64,000 nucleotides of DNA from Pinus tabuliformis (taxonomy: Eukaryota; Streptophyta; Pinopsida; Pinales; Pinaceae), in contig CM062815.1 in assembly GCA_031772625.1 (NCBI GenBank), forward strand, positions 604,609,980 through 604,673,979. Direction: 5' to 3'. A program made the position numbers and the translations under genes. The notes beneath the pieces were generated by a model that saw nothing but the letters and a program-made list of their open reading frames with translations, made no database searches and had not been told where the DNA came from. This document shows positions 10,213 to 20,886 of the stretch, piece after piece (position 1 is the stretch's first letter; every line of letters starts with the position of its first letter).

Positions 10213-11240
10213 TGTTATAGACATTTTTGTGCCTTACAGCTATAAGCATGAAATGTCCATAATTCAAGGGATCCAAAGTCCCTAAAAATGTTGTTGCAGC
10301 TCCTAAAGGAACAAGGTCAACCAATGACAGCTTCTCCCAGAAGTTCTCCACCAAAAACCACTCAGAAATAGTCAATTCAGGATCAATTCAAAGGCTCCAC
10401 TAGCTGCCTGCGTTGAAATGCAGAGAATACACTGGCTAGGTGCACTATAACGCAGGTGGAAGCACTACCAGGGTGCGCTAAGCAGGAAATGACAAATGGC
10501 AAGCTCATTCAACGAGGTGGAAAGACCCTGGAAGCTTCCAGAATCTTCTCCAATGACACTTGCCTCAATGAATTCAACTAGTGATGAGTAAGAGGTTCTC
10601 AACCTCCAAGTGGAAGCAAGAACTGACAGAGAGAAGCCACAAGTCAAAACATAAGCTGACTCATCCTCTCTGCTTACATCTATATATGGATCTCTCACCC
10701 AGAGGTTCAAGGGGGCTGGAATTTTGTACTTTGCAGAGAATTGTTGTTGGTTTGAGATTGAGATTAGTACATTGGGTGATTTATGCTTTGTTGGAGGAGA
10801 GGAAGGGATTCCTTTGCTGGGAGGTAGATGCTGGATCGGAACTCACTTGGTTGTATCTCCTCTTGGACTTTATTATCATATCAATAAACTATTTGAGTTT
10901 CTCCTACATGCTGTGTACCAATAATGTTTTGTTATGCTTACATGTTTAGCTTAATCTGATCTTGAGCTTTTTATGAATGTATATCTGTATCTTCGTGTAG
11001 TTTCTCTCTCTTGTGGTCTTGCAGGAATTCGGTGAAGGAGCAGGGAGCTGGGAGCTACTGAAGAGAGGAGTGATTTGGATCGACAAACTAGCGAAAGACA
11101 CAGGTTAGTTAGATCCTTCTTCCTCATTTACATTTCATAAAGAAGAATACTCAATTAGTTTACCTCGTTTGTTGCTAAGGCACTATCACACCTTAGAGAG
11201 GGATAGGGGCATTCCGAATTGGATACTTTTCCCAACAACA
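10213..11240 (+). repeat. Element A 3' LTR (1028 bp)
   Basis: Partner of 3404-4445. It lacks a 14-bp segment next to GGTGAAG near position 11035, apparently a slippage-type deletion. Followed by the TSD copy CATGG. Confidence 0.93.
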
Positions 11241-12418
11241 CATGGTTGTCCCGACTCACCGATGCGCAACTGAAAGTGACTAAACAGTAAATGCATGGCG
11301 ACACTAAATGATATAAGAAGTGATTGACAGTGGATGTAAAACATGAATGAAATATTTAGCAAATAGATCAACATCCATGTGGGTGAGGTAGTTCGCCGGT
11401 TGGGCGAACGTCCGTGCAAAATAGTTTCATGCATGAGACAGTAGTGAGATAGCAACAAAAACTGAAACAGAGCTAGGACAAGCTAGTATATATGTAAAAT
11501 ACAGCAAGCATTAAAAGAAATCAAGCAAACAGTACTCCCACAAGAAAAAACACAAAAATCAACTAAAATGCAACACAAGGCATGGGAAGCATGCTTACCC
11601 CAAAACAGTTGAGGTGAATGTGCCGACTACTCCTAGATGTGATGTGGGATGTCAGAGCTACAAGGTTGATGTGAGGAATGAGCTCTACGGTGTCTGGTTG
11701 ATGAGTTTTGATAACATCGAGGTTGTGGCACGCATGCCACAAATCTAGGGGAAGCGACACTTGGTGGGATGTTTTGGAATTTCTCCTTTCATGTAACCTC
11801 CAACTGCTAAACATGGATCATTGAAATAAGGGACGCCTTTGCATGCTACCTTGGGAGAAAAAACCCATGCATGCAATTCTATTTTGCTCAGTCCCGGAGG
11901 GAATCGGTCAACTTAGCTGCACATGCAAGAGACTACTCGATTGCTGGAGAAAAATGCACATTTCTGGTTAGGAGTTGGGATGGCTTCCCAAGAGATTTGC
12001 ATAATTTCCGGGTAGAGCAGCTAACTGCTGCCAGATTTGTACAAATTCTGAGCTGAGAAGCCTTGCTAGGGAAATTTGAAAAAATCCTGCTGGGAGTGTT
12101 GGCAGGAAGGATTTCGCAATCTTGGAGCCCAGCGAGTTGCGAGAGAGGATTGCTCAATTTCTAGAGGGAAGGTTGGTTTCCCTCTGGAAATGCACAATTT
12201 TCAAGGGGAAGATGCCCATCCTATAGCTGGACCAAGTCCAGGTGAATAGCTTGTGAGGGGAATGGATCAAGCTTTGACCGACAGGCTGCCATTGTGCAAG
12301 AAAGGCATTGAAGCTTATGAACTTGATGAAGCAAGGAAAGCTGCTATGAAGGTTGGAAGGGTGGCTCCAAAACAAGGCTAAGGCAAAATTTTGGAGGGTG
12401 GTTGTAGCCTCTATAACA
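11241..12418 (-). repeat. Element C LTR (3' in element sense), second piece
   Basis: Starts with the TSD of A, then resumes C LTR sequence, matching 31097-32314. Ends CTATAACA at 12418. No polypurine tract is obvious on the interior side (12419 onward), so that signal has decayed or is atypical. Confidence 0.83.
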
Positions 12419-13945
12419 CTTGGTGACACACTGGTATAACTCCAGCTCTCTAAATGGACCTTATTCGTGAAAAGCAAGTCTAACACCTCCAAAAGTATTG
12501 TTCAGTTTTCAGCTCATATTGGTTTCACACTAACTTGATTGTAAGATATAGCATTTTCCAAACCCTTGGTCGATTGACACACATCCAAGCCAATGCAAAA
12601 TAGTTGTTTCAATTAGGGTTGAAGGGTATATAGGTGCACAAGCAGTATAGTCGTCAGAGTATTAGTTTCATCTCTAGTGTTGCTCCACTACCAGCAGACC
12701 TGGACAGTACCCCAGTGGAGTCACATAGGAACACAAGCATGGCTCCACTGCCAGCAAGCCTAGTCAGTACCCTGGTGGAGTTACTTGCATCACCTCCCTA
12801 CACAGGAAGCCTTTCTCTTCTTTTGCCTTATTCATTTTTCATTTTGAATTATTTTGACATTCTTTTTTTCATTTTTCACTGTGCATAACACTTATTCATT
12901 TCGGAGGCGGAAGAGGGATATCAGCTTATTGAGAGAAGAAGAGGTTGTTCCAGCAAAGAAGTAGTTTATTGTATCTATGACATGCCTATTAAGGTTTTCC
13001 CCCTTACCTTACTCTACTTGACTGAGCTAAGGAGGGTTAACCCAAAAACAATTTACTAGAGAAGGTGACACTAGATAGTGTGCAAGTGTTGTGTTTTCAC
13101 CAAGGTTAACTTCGAACAGTACGTATTTTCCTTCAATGTATCATGGACTAAAAGTAACAAGCTCATCATACAGAGGCAAGATGACAGATAACCAGGTAAT
13201 GACAGTTGTACAAGCCCTCTTGTACTTTACCCAACTCGCTTCAAGAGTCATACATGGTTTCATGAAAAACTAACCTATGAATGAAACAAGCGAACGAACT
13301 AACAATCAACAAAGAAAAGAAAGAGAAGAAAAAATGAAAGCGAAGCAAGTAAACAAACAAGCAAACAAAGCATGTAAGCAAACAAGCATGCAAGCAAACA
13401 ACTGAAAGCAAACACTGCTCCTACTCCTACACTAATAGTGCATGGGACTGATCACGTGAAGTGGTACTTCCAATGCAGCCACCGACACATTGGTAGACCC
13501 ATGTTGGTGAAGGCTTGGTCCATGAGCAACCCAGTTGTGTGAACCAGCAAGCAAGAAAGATATAACAATGAAGACAACCACACTTCATGATTCAAAGTGC
13601 CCATGGGACATAAGTGAGTGCATGTGCATGACAGGTAGTCTACAGACTTATCATGGTGCTGTGTGACACTACATTCAACTTTGAAGCATAAGCACACTCT
13701 TGATTGTGACATGCAAGCAAACAAAAGAAAGAAAGATAACGTGTGTCACACACAAGTGCTTGCAATGTAAGACTCCTCCAATGCATGAGTAATGGGATCG
13801 TGTAGTTCGAGTGGAGGAAGTAAAATCTAAGTGTTAGATTGATCTTGAGTGGATACAGATGAGTGATGAGGAGACTTGAGTGTTTGATCAATTTCCTGAT
13901 CGGAAGAGAAACCAACCTCAGGACAATGAGGTCCTGACATAACCA
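12419..13945 (-). other. Element C interior, 3' half without a gene
   Basis: No coding frame with recognisable homology. It includes an (AAGC/AAAC)-type low-complexity run at about 13301-13405. Confidence 0.5.
13301..13405. repeat. Low-complexity AAGC/AAAC tract
   Basis: Irregular repeats of AAGCAAAC and AAGAAA units inside the interior of element C. A simple sequence, not a satellite array. Confidence 0.7.
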
Positions 13946-14883
13946 TTAGCTCGGGCTGAAGTGCCTTGACGGTCTATGGGGTTTCAACTTCATTGACAGA
14001 TGGATCTTCATAAACCAATGGCTTAGACAGATTAACAACAAGTGAATCAACATCATGATTTGATGATGAGGTGAAGAGCTCATGACAACCAAGATCAAAA
14101 AATTCAGGATGTTGGTCGGCATCCTCATGGTTTGATGATTCACACAGAGGGGTATATGAGAAGGAAGGATTTTCACCCTCTGCGTTTCCAGAAAGAGCAG
14201 ATGAAAGATCAAGTGGATTTCTAATGAATGATTGGTCCTCTCTATTGTTGGATGATGGACTAACATATGGTGTGTCCTGCGAAAGATCAACAATGGGTGC
14301 ATCCGTGGATGAAGACACACATGTGAAATCATGGATGGCAGGTTCACCAACGATGTTAGGAAAAAATGGAGGGGGCTCGGATGGAAGGGAATCGTCCTTC
14401 GTCGAGTTTTGATGCTCAATCTCCCACTCATACTCTTCATGAATGAAAATGCATTTTGGTTGTGAAAGGCCAACTCCATCAGTGGGTTGTTCCTCATTCA
14501 CAACAAGTGAAGAGTTCAAAATGGACAAACACAAGACAACATCATCCATAGGAATACATGGGTGTGAAGATGGAGGTCATAGAAAAGAATGCATATGAGG
14601 ACTCAAAGGACTCACAACCAATATGCGCAAAAATTGAGTGAAGTGATGTTGGGAGAGTGTGAAAGATGAACTGGTGTGTGAGCATGACCCTCAACATCAC
14701 TGGGTTGTGGTGGAGTTGTTGAATGAGAGGAAGGCAACAATCAGTTGAGACAGTGCCCATATCCACATGATATTTCACAGCTTCATTAATGAAGAATGTT
14801 GAACGATGCTTGATTTCAAACTTTTTTCTTGGGATAGGCAGATTTCTTAAGGCAATACTCAAATCAGTCCCAAAGATACGCAA
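13946..14883 (-). pseudogene. Element C acidic ORF (post-gag)
   Basis: Two neighbouring minus-strand frames (14883-14542 and 14549-13974) encode a Ser/Asp/Pro-rich, acidic protein of about 190 residues after a short upstream piece. There are no zinc knuckles, no RT motifs and no signal peptide. Composition and position suggest the accessory ORF found after gag in plant LARD-type elements. Function unknown; the change of frame between the two parts suggests a frameshift. Confidence 0.5.
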
Positions 14884-14889
14884 ATTTCA

Positions 14890-15330
14890 TCTGGCTCCTC
14901 GGAGCTTGAAACTACAAGTCACAGAAGCACTGCCAAAAACTCAATAATTGATCCATGCAAAGCCCTCTGTTGTTGTAATAGTTTCCAGTCAAGATGGTCT
15001 AGGTCAAAATGATAGAACGTGTCTTCAATAAGATCAGATAAGTTCTCAAATGAGTGCACGGTGTCAGCCGATAGGCTAAGCACCCAATGAAATGGAGATT
15101 CATGAAGTGTGTATGTAAGAAGAAAAACGTTTGTTCGTCAGTAACCTCATCTTCCTCATGAATCATGGAAAGAAAGTTATGTAAGTGCTCAGGCTAGGCC
15201 ACTTTGCCTTCACCATCATACGTGTGAGTGGACAAGAGATTGAAAAGCTTCCCTAATATGGAGACATTTTCACGATTCGAAAAACACATCGGGGGAAGAA
15301 GAGTGCAAGACTCCATGAAAGATATGTAAA
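14890..15330 (-). pseudogene. Element C gag remnant
   Basis: Reading leftward, a broken frame shows the pattern of a retrotransposon gag core: a Leu/Phe-rich helix, then a segment of the form W-x-LSLSxDTVxSFxxL with a following F-x-HF-like motif. Several stops and at least one frameshift interrupt it. It lies directly after the PBS end of the interior, as gag should. It would have formed the particle shell. Confidence 0.5.
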
Positions 15331-15370
15331 GGTTCAAAACTAGATGAGAGGACACAACTTGTCATCAGGC

Positions 15371-15387
15371 CCTCCTTCTAGCACCAG
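15371..15387 (-). other. Element C primer-binding-site-like sequence
   Basis: On the minus strand TGGTGCTAGAAGGAGGG follows three bases after the LTR terminus at 15391. This fixes the minus orientation of C. The matching tRNA is not identified. Confidence 0.55.
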
Positions 15388-15390
15388 AAA

Positions 15391-15475
15391 TGTTGACGTT
15401 GTTGGACCTGCCAACATTTCAAGGGGATCTCCCTAGTAAGAAGTCCCAATTAGACCTTAGACCATTTGGTGTATG
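15391..15475 (-). repeat. Element C LTR (5' in element sense), terminal piece
   Basis: Matches 946-1030 closely, then is interrupted by element B. The last five bases GTATG pair with GTAGG at 28686-28690 as the TSD of B; the uninterrupted counterpart at 1026-1030 reads GTAGG. Confidence 0.88.
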
Positions 15476-16515
15476 TGTTATAGACATATTTGGGCACTGC
15501 AACCCCAATCACATATGTCCATAAACCAAGGGCTTCTAAGTCCCTAAAAGTGTTGTTTCATACCCTAAAGGAGAAAGGTCAGCTGATTACATCATCTCCC
15601 AGAAGTTCTCCATGAAAAACCACTCAGAACTGGTCAAAGCGGGACCATATAGACTACCCAGTGCTAAGGGTGCGATGCATCTCACCTGCCACATGAAAAA
15701 AGTGCGATGCATACTAGAAAGCCCTTCTGTAGGGTGCGATGAGTGAGAGCAAACAAATGGAACAAGCAGTTTTATAGGTGAAAACCTTGAGAATCTTCTA
15801 GAAGCTACTCATTTGACACTCGCCTCCCTGAATTCGCCCAAGGATGAGTAAGAGATCATGAAATCTCCAAGTGGAACCAAGAACTATCAGAGAGATCACA
15901 CTAATCAAAATCCTAGAAGCTGACTCACCCCCTGCAAATATCTATATATGGATCCCTCATCCTAGAGATCCAAAGGTTGGAAATTGGTAATTTGCAAAGA
16001 AGTGTTGTTGGTTTCTCTTTGAAGACATTGTTGGGTGATCTTGCTTTGCATGAGGTGAAGAGGGCTTTCAAGCTGGGAGGATGGCGCTGGGTTAGACCAA
16101 GTGGTTGTAATCCTCTCTTCTACTACTTTTATCAATAAAACTATTTGAGTTTTCCTCCATATTCTTGTGTATCTATGAATATTGTGTTGATATATGCATT
16201 TGTATGGTCAATATATATCTGATCCTATATTGTTTACAGTGATATATCTCTATGCTTTGATGGTATTATGCTGTTGTGATTCTACAGGTGTTCTTTGAAG
16301 CGGGACAAGTAAGGAAGCAGTGGCGAGATTCTGTCGAAGGGGAAAGGAAACAATCAAGGAGCCAAGCGAAAGACTGAGGTTGGTACTCTCTGCTTCTTTC
16401 TCATCTATCTCTCGTAAAGGAAAACACAAGTGGCTTTAGTTTGTCTGTTTCTAAGATAGCTACCCGTCTTAGTGGGACTAATAGTCCTAAATAGACAATA
16501 GTTTTCCCGGTAACA
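15476..16515 (+). repeat. Element B 5' LTR (1040 bp)
   Basis: Pairs with 27672-28685. The 3' copy lacks about 27 bp bounded by CTTTG repeats (near 16010-16045 here). Promoter TGACTCA (15921-15927) and TATATAT (15943-15949), AATAAA at 16134-16139. Confidence 0.93.
15669..15686 (+). promoter_or_regulatory. Element B U3 segment complementary to the leader hairpin
   Basis: GGTGCGATGCATCTCACC is a near-palindrome. Its first 13 bases are the reverse complement of leader 16884-16896 and its last 13 the reverse complement of 16911-16923. The copy in the 3' LTR (27865-27882) is identical. The sequence is unrelated to the corresponding U3 segment of A, yet the complementarity is kept. Confidence 0.55.
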
Positions 16516-16518
16516 AAA

Positions 16519-16536
16519 TGGCAACTCCACTAGGGA
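16519..16536 (+). other. Element B primer-binding site
   Basis: TGGCAACTCCACTAGGGA, three bases after the LTR end. Same type as in A, with changes. Confidence 0.75.
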
Positions 16537-16883
16537 CAAATTAGTTTGATTTCTTGTCTCTATTTGTTTGATTCATAAACCACAGACGGAGCCTGAAGTT
16601 AAGCCAGCTAGCCTTTGAACTGCATTTGCTATGGAAGTGCAAAGTAGATCAACACTGCTTTAGTCAATCTCCGGGTTTGTTTATGAACTGAACAATTGAC
16701 TTGCAAACATCCTAAGTGCCCTAGTGGTAGCTCAAGTAACCTCATTAGATAAGCCCCTATACTTTATATTTAATGACTATCATTAGCTCAGCCTAAATCC
16801 CTGAACTAAGCTGCAAACTGTGACCAAAAACCAAGTTAAAGTCTCGTCCCTGAACCATTGCACCTTCTCTTCTTAGCAATCTG

Positions 16884-16923
16884 GATGCATCGCACCTCCC
16901 GTGTGCAGTAGGTGAGATGCATC
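16884..16923 (+). other. Element B leader hairpin
   Basis: GATGCATCGCACC (16884-16896) pairs with GGTGAGATGCATC (16911-16923) at 12 of 13 positions around a 14-nt loop. Equivalent in position to the A hairpin at 4802-4849. Confidence 0.6.
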
Positions 16924-18044
16924 CCTGTTTCCCTGTGTTATAGGTGTGATGATCAGATAAGACTGTTTCTGCCTCCAGATTTTGGTTTTTTCTTCATTGT
17001 CTTCAGCTTTATTCAGGAGTTTTGCTATCTGTGATCAATAGATCACTGTTGAAACCCCCTTCCTTTGCATCATCCAACCTCCATTGTACAAATATTTGTG
17101 AATGTTTTTATGTATTTTTCGCCATTCACAGTTCTCATTTACAAAATGCTAGCTTAATCGGACTGTTGTCTTTTGATTTCAAAGTGTCACAAGTGTCGTT
17201 ATCAGTCAAGGAAAATAATCTTTCTCTTTTTGATAGTCGATTACACTATTACTCTTGTATTTGATCTGAATTGATAGTATTTCAAGTGTCGAAAAAGTTT
17301 TCAATTCAAAATCACAAAGTGTCATCTTGTCTCCTTTTCATTTTTTGAAAATAAAATCGTTAGTACTATCACTTTGAAAGAAGATATAATTCAGATTTGT
17401 ACTTAGCATTCTTTTTGTCATTCACACATTAAGAAAGCAGAAAACAAATACATGCATGTGCATTTGCATTTAGACTGCTTGTTGATTTTGATTTAGGACA
17501 GTGCATCTAGTGTGTGCTCTCTGCTCTATGTTGAAAGGATTATGTTTCTCTTTCCTTAGTAGCTAAGATTTTCATTGCAAAAAGAAGAGTAAACGAATGT
17601 TTATCACCTTAGATTGCATATTTAGGAGTTGTATATCTACATCACGCGGTGAACCTTAAAGGAAAACTTCTTAAGAAAGATCAACTGTAAAATAAATTCA
17701 ATGAACATAAAAACGCTTTGGAACCTAATGCACAACATCTAGAAGTCTAGGCTAGAGACGTATTCTGGTGTCATAAAGCCTGGTAACTGTCGCTTTCATC
17801 GTAGGTTGGGTGATTCCTCCTCTTTGAGATGAAAAGTGCTAGTACGGACTTGTGCTCCCACGTACCATCGAGTATATATTGGGAGACCACAATAGGCTAT
17901 ATACTTCATCCTTAGGAAGCCATGTCTGCCACCCTATCGATCGCAATGCACTGAACACAGCATTCGGGAAGATTGACTACCGTACCGTAAAAAGTATTCT
18001 GTAGTTTTGTGATTGGTTTGGTAATCCCTCTATCTAGATTTCCA

Positions 18045-18182
18045 GAGTAGTCTCTTTCGTTCCTTTTCAGACTCCTTAAAGGAAAAGGTCAATCTGAGCA
18101 CTTGTCATTTCAGGCTCATTAAAAATCGAAGGCAACTAGAGTCATCTTTAGCTTTTTCTCGACTCTTAAAAATTGAAAAAGC
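18045..18182 (+). other. Element B 5' leader pseudoknot array
   Basis: Unit 1: 18045-18048/18071-18074 and 18062-18068/18082-18088. Unit 2 keeps stem 1 (18095-18099/18114-18118) but has lost stem 2. Unit 3: 18138-18143/18161-18166 and 18151-18158/18175-18182. In unit 1 a T-A pair of A (5961/5985) is a C-G pair here (18063/18087). In unit 2 a C-G pair of A (5993/6016) is T-A here (18095/18118). Confidence 0.58.
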
Positions 18183-18267
18183 AAGTTGTGTCAAAGTGTC
18201 TAAAATTCATTTAATTCGGAATAACATTTTCCCTTCCTATTTTGAGTTGATCAAATAATCCGCAATC

Positions 18268-19758
18268 ATGGAATAAAGTCAATCAAAACCCCGTCGTTTG
18301 CAGATACTGACGAGTCAACCATCTTTGACTCTGGAAACGAAACCATTCCGGGCCAAGCGAACTCGTTTAACTGGGTCAAAGTCTCCTGGTTTGTTTGAAA
18401 CTTGTGTTTCAACATCCTCTGAGACTCCAGTTACTCCAACCATTTCTAGTATCCCTGCCTCTACAGAAGAAGTTCCGCAATTACAAGAGGACATTAGAAC
18501 TGATCCTAGTGTAACAGTAAACACTTCTATTCCTGAACTAGCTCCATCTAGAGTTGATTCGGAAGGTGTTACCCCTCTAGCATCTATCGCTGCAGAATCT
18601 ATACCTTCTTCAGTACCAGAAATATTTTACGGACCTAACGGTCTACCTCTTCCACCTGGATTGATTGCTATAGAAGAGATTACGGAGGATATTCCATCCA
18701 GTACTCCATCGCATTTTGAAACTAGGATCCACCTATATCCTTCTACTTCAGAAGTTAGAACTCCTTCATCGCAAGTTCCTATAGAATCACTGGGAAGTCT
18801 TTTGGATAGACTCGATATGTCTGGACAACCATCGACATCTAGGACTGTGTCGTCCGATACAGTGGTAGCAGAACCTCCTACCACCACTCCGACAATGTTC
18901 GCTGGTATACCATCTATCCCAACTAGCTCTCAACCGCTAGAGGGAGTCCACCCAAGGACCGTTTCGACAGTATGGTCTGTTCCCGTTTGTTCATCTGGAA
19001 TAGTATCTGGAATTTCTTATGTTGAATCTCAGCAAATTGATCCTTCACAACAATATCAATTTGGGCAGTCTGGTCTCCAAAGACTGATCATTCCTTTGAG
19101 CACTAGATTGCCGCTGTATGGGGGGCACTATACCCTTTCATTGTTCCCTCTGTGAGAATAACCATATGAGAGTTCACAACTGAATTCGGGTCAAATTGGA
19201 ATCACATCTAGCGGTTGGGTGCCAATACTGCCTCAACAACCAAGAGTTGTATACTCAATGCAACCGAGTCTACCTGTGTCGAATATCCCCACTACACCAG
19301 CTATTGTGACAATGTCACAAGTACAAGCATTGCCTGTTGTATGCCAGCCTCAAGTTTCTCAAGTTGTAGTACAACAGCCTCTTGTCTCCACGACACAACC
19401 GCAATCGCCAATTAGTGGCTCCTTAACTGGAGCGACTCAGGCTCAAATGGGTACTATTACCCCTCATCTTGGTCAAACATCCAGTATTGGGCAACAGCAA
19501 ATGGTTTCACAACCATGGCTGGTGCAACATCAACAACCACAATTCCAACAAGCTTACCAAGGACCTGAGCAACAAAGCTTTGCAGGTAATGGGCAGCCGT
19601 ATATTCAAAATGGTTATCATCAATCATCCCAAATCGGTTATGCCCAGCAACCTTATCAAAGTTATCAGCATCAAAAGCATTATGCTGGTATGAAAAGACC
19701 CACTGCTCAGGCGATCCCATCTTATCCTAGGTACGCTTCACCGAACCTAAATCAATAG
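18268..19758 (+). pseudogene. Element B gag, N-terminal Pro/Ser/Gln-rich region
   Basis: The expected ATG is at 18268 but the third codon is TAA, so translation would stop at once. The frame stays open in long stretches (18298-19155, 19219-19755) broken by stops around 19156 and 19756. The product is Thr/Ser/Pro-rich at first, then strongly Gln-rich (about residues 310-490), likely disordered. Tat/Ogre elements commonly have an extended region before the gag core. It joins the gag core in frame. Confidence 0.7.
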
Positions 19759-20310
19759 TTGCCCTTCATGGCGACTTTAGAGTTACTGGATCTAAATCAG
19801 CTAACAAATGATCTAATCACTTATGCCCCTTGGTGGCTGGCGATTCCTCATAAACTTCCATCAGATATTCTTAAATTCAATGGAAATCCAGGTGAAGATC
19901 CGTCGAATCATGTGATGACCTTTCATCTATGGTTTTCCTCCAACACTCTAAATGATGATTCGATTAGGCTCCGCCTTTTTCAGCAAACGTTAACTGGTCC
20001 AGCAGCAAAATGGTACATCGAATTGCCTAGAGCTTCATTTGATAACTTCGGTACCCTTGCCACCACCTTTTTAACCCATTTTCAGTTACCAATAAGGTAC
20101 GAAACAGGAACAGAGCTTCTTACCAATTTCAAATAGATGACGACCACTCACATATCTAATCATATTCATGAATGGCGACGTCATCGTAGAATGATAAAAA
20201 CATATGTCCCTGATCAGCTACTAGCTGAATGGTTTATTAAGTCTTTGTTACCTTCTATTATGGAAGATGTGGCAAAAGGAGGAGTCTTCACTTAAGAGCA
20301 AGTCATTGCT
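19759..20310 (+). pseudogene. Element B gag core (capsid-like domain)
   Basis: A retrotransposon gag domain: an N-terminal segment with KFNGNPGEDP, the helix AAKWYIELP, then a threonine- and phenylalanine-rich helix ending HFQLP. These match the usual pattern of a target helix, W-x-x-x-LP and F-x-x-F. Stops at 20135-20137 and 20293-20295 break the frame. It would build the virus-like particle. Element A has lost this part. Confidence 0.8.
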
Positions 20311-20313
20311 CGT

Positions 20314-20868
20314 GTGAAATATCTAGACTTGATCTATACTCAGTCTAGCACACTCTATGACAAAATCCCTAATGCTCCAAGGCCAGAATTTTCCGTTTCT
20401 CCTCCTCCTAAATCAAACAAGGACTCTCATGCCGGCGATGGTGTGATAGGTACGACAAGCACGAAATCGACAAAGGTCGCGTCTAAGAAAGCCCGTAAGA
20501 TTTTTGGTCAAAATGCAGATGAAGAACTTCTCGCCTCGGAGGTTAATGCCGTGTTGACCGACAAAGGCAAAGAACTGAAGCAACCAGGGGGTAAGAAGAA
20601 AGGGAAGAGCAAAAAGAAGAAACAAGACTATTCGTCTCCTGAAAAATCTTCTGCAAACCCTTCTGGGCAAAGGAAACCTAGTCAGCCATGCCTCATATGC
20701 GATGAGGATCATTGGACGAGAGATTGTCCATATAAAGCTGAAGTTAAGAAAATCTTTAAGAATTCTAGAACTTTAGCAGTATTGACTGACCCATTTCCGA
20801 ACCCAGGAACCAATCTGGTTGCTAGCGACAATGCTTCCCCATCCCAAATGCTTATGTTGTCCATTTAA
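20314..20868 (+). pseudogene. Element B gag C-terminus, basic tract and zinc knuckle
   Basis: Same frame. A Lys-rich tract (KKKGKSKKKK) is followed by one zinc knuckle of the form CLICDEDHWTRDC (CX2CX3HX4C), the nucleocapsid RNA-binding module. The same unusual three-residue spacing before His is found in elements A, E and F, which supports one lineage. Ends at a TAA at 20866-20868. Confidence 0.8.
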
Positions 20869-20886
20869 AAATAGAAAAATCATGCT

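Larger units (their letters stand above)
3404..11240 (+). mobile_element. Element A: pol-less Tat-like LTR retrotransposon, about 7.8 kb
   Basis: LTRs at 3404-4445 and 10213-11240 start TGTTATAG and end CCAACAACA, with an exact 5-bp TSD CATGG (3399-3403, 11241-11245). The unoccupied counterpart of the site is seen around 31090 in the other LTR of C. Between the LTRs lie a PBS, a 1.7-kb leader, a gag-protease ORF, a long structured non-coding 3' region and a polypurine tract. RT, RNase H and integrase are missing altogether. Its interior is colinear with element B apart from the missing core gag and pol, so A is a non-autonomous relative. The two LTRs differ by few bases plus one 14-bp deletion, so it is fairly young. 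Confidence 0.93.
16537..18267 (+). other. Element B 5' leader
   Basis: Long untranslated leader with no ORF, colinear with 4467-6164 of A. The block 17740-18000 is especially similar between the two. It holds the leader hairpin and the pseudoknot array. Confidence 0.6.

Noticed and set aside
13301-13405. AAGC/AAAC tract as a possible satellite or telomere-like repeat
   Set aside because: Too short and irregular; it is not TTTAGGG and has no higher-order period.
15469-15490. Shared TGTTATAGACAT ends of A and B as evidence that they are one family
   Set aside because: The LTRs share ends and short motifs but differ over most of their length, and PBS and U3 elements differ, so I keep them as two related families.
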